Assembly: GCF_003688625.1 (NCBI RefSeq)
Contig: NZ_RCWY01000001.1
Location: 558,001-622,000 of the forward strand
Reading direction: 5' to 3'
DNA: 64,000 bases
DNA from: Sphingomonas sp. PP-CE-3A-406
Lineage (GTDB): Bacteria > Pseudomonadota > Alphaproteobacteria > Sphingomonadales > Sphingomonadaceae
Made by a program: the position numbers and the translations under genes. This document shows positions 63,814 through 64,000 of this stretch, in pieces. Under the pieces are notes generated by a model. It had not been told where the DNA came from. It saw nothing but the letters and a program-made list of their open reading frames with translations, and did not search any database. The stretch's first letter is position 1; each line of letters begins with the position of its first letter.

Positions 63814-64000
63814 ATGACAATCGCATCCGACCTCGTCGCCAACCTCGACCGCCTCTACCGCGCCTCCGTCGAGCGCCTCCAAGCCGCGATGAGCGCCTAT
63901 ATCGCCGACGGAACGACGCCCGATCCAACCAGCCGCACCGACGGCTCGTTCGCCTATCCCGAGATCCGGCTGACCTATAAGGGCGGCGTCGATCGCCCTA
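63814..64000 (+). CDS. amn: AMP nucleosidase (3' end outside window)
   Basis: Only the first ~62 residues are visible. LVANLDRLYRASVERLQAAM and GSFAYPEIRLTYKGG match the N-terminal domain of AMP nucleosidase, which splits AMP into adenine and ribose 5-phosphate. The catalytic domain lies beyond the window, so the call rests on the N terminus. The ATG at 63814 begins MTIASDL. Confidence 0.75.
   Translation, partial: MTIASDLVANLDRLYRASVERLQAAMSAYIADGTTPDPTSRTDGSFAYPEIRLTYKGGVDRP

Overview
The window is about 64 kb of high-GC DNA (my estimate is mid-60s percent), densely packed with genes on both strands. It most likely comes from the chromosome of a sphingomonad (Sphingomonas or a close relative, Alphaproteobacteria). 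The main reasons are a DivL-type cell-cycle kinase with tyrosine in place of the phospho-acceptor histidine, the divL-tsaE-amgK-murU-addB-addA-trxA block, a DksA lacking most zinc cysteines, a CC0125/CC1285-type lipoprotein, DUF1465 and DUF465 proteins, and two large TonB-dependent receptors. I see no rRNA, tRNA, phage, insertion sequence or CRISPR array.

Layout. 1-5.2 kb: the end of a SleB-type cell-wall hydrolase and a translationally coupled pair of secreted S9 serine peptidases. 5.2-17.0 kb: a catabolic cluster of P450, short-chain dehydrogenase, GMC alcohol dehydrogenase, TetR regulator, thiolase, acyl-CoA synthetase, two acyl-CoA dehydrogenases and a coniferyl-aldehyde-type dehydrogenase. 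These genes can together hydroxylate, oxidise, activate and beta-oxidise a lipid-like substrate; no enoyl-CoA hydratase is present. A 13-base motif with one mismatch occurs in both divergent promoter regions of the cluster and is a candidate TetR operator. 17.1-20.8 kb: a DUF2946 protein, a TonB receptor and a PepSY membrane protein, probably a metal-uptake locus. 20.8-27.8 kb: a beta-hydroxyacid dehydrogenase, an aldehyde dehydrogenase, DUF1465, two DUF465 proteins, PilZ, DksA, a Ser/Gly-rich PEP-CTERM-like surface protein and a host-attachment family protein.

27.9-46.2 kb is mainly housekeeping: serS-surE-nlpD (overlapping start and stop codons), tyrS, PilZ, a small DMT transporter, recG divergent from sdhE and mfd, a Gly-rich lipoprotein, yjbQ, secA, argJ and trxA. 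46.3-57.3 kb is one long leftward unit, divL-tsaE-amgK-murU-addB-addA, with four overlapping junctions. It combines cell-cycle signalling, tRNA modification, peptidoglycan recycling and double-strand-break repair. 57.5-64 kb: a second TonB receptor, ahcY with a perfect 20-bp palindrome upstream, yqgE/algH, a Prx5-type peroxiredoxin and the start of AMP nucleosidase.

Dispersed hairpin repeats occupy several intergenic gaps. One family (7.5 and 40.8 kb) keeps its stem pairing through a compensatory base-pair change. Another (35.8, 39.4 and 54.9 kb) has two nearly identical copies in opposite orientation. I found no clear new defence or mobile system. The most interesting leads are the TetR-motif regulon, the ahcY palindrome, the covarying hairpins and the metal locus.
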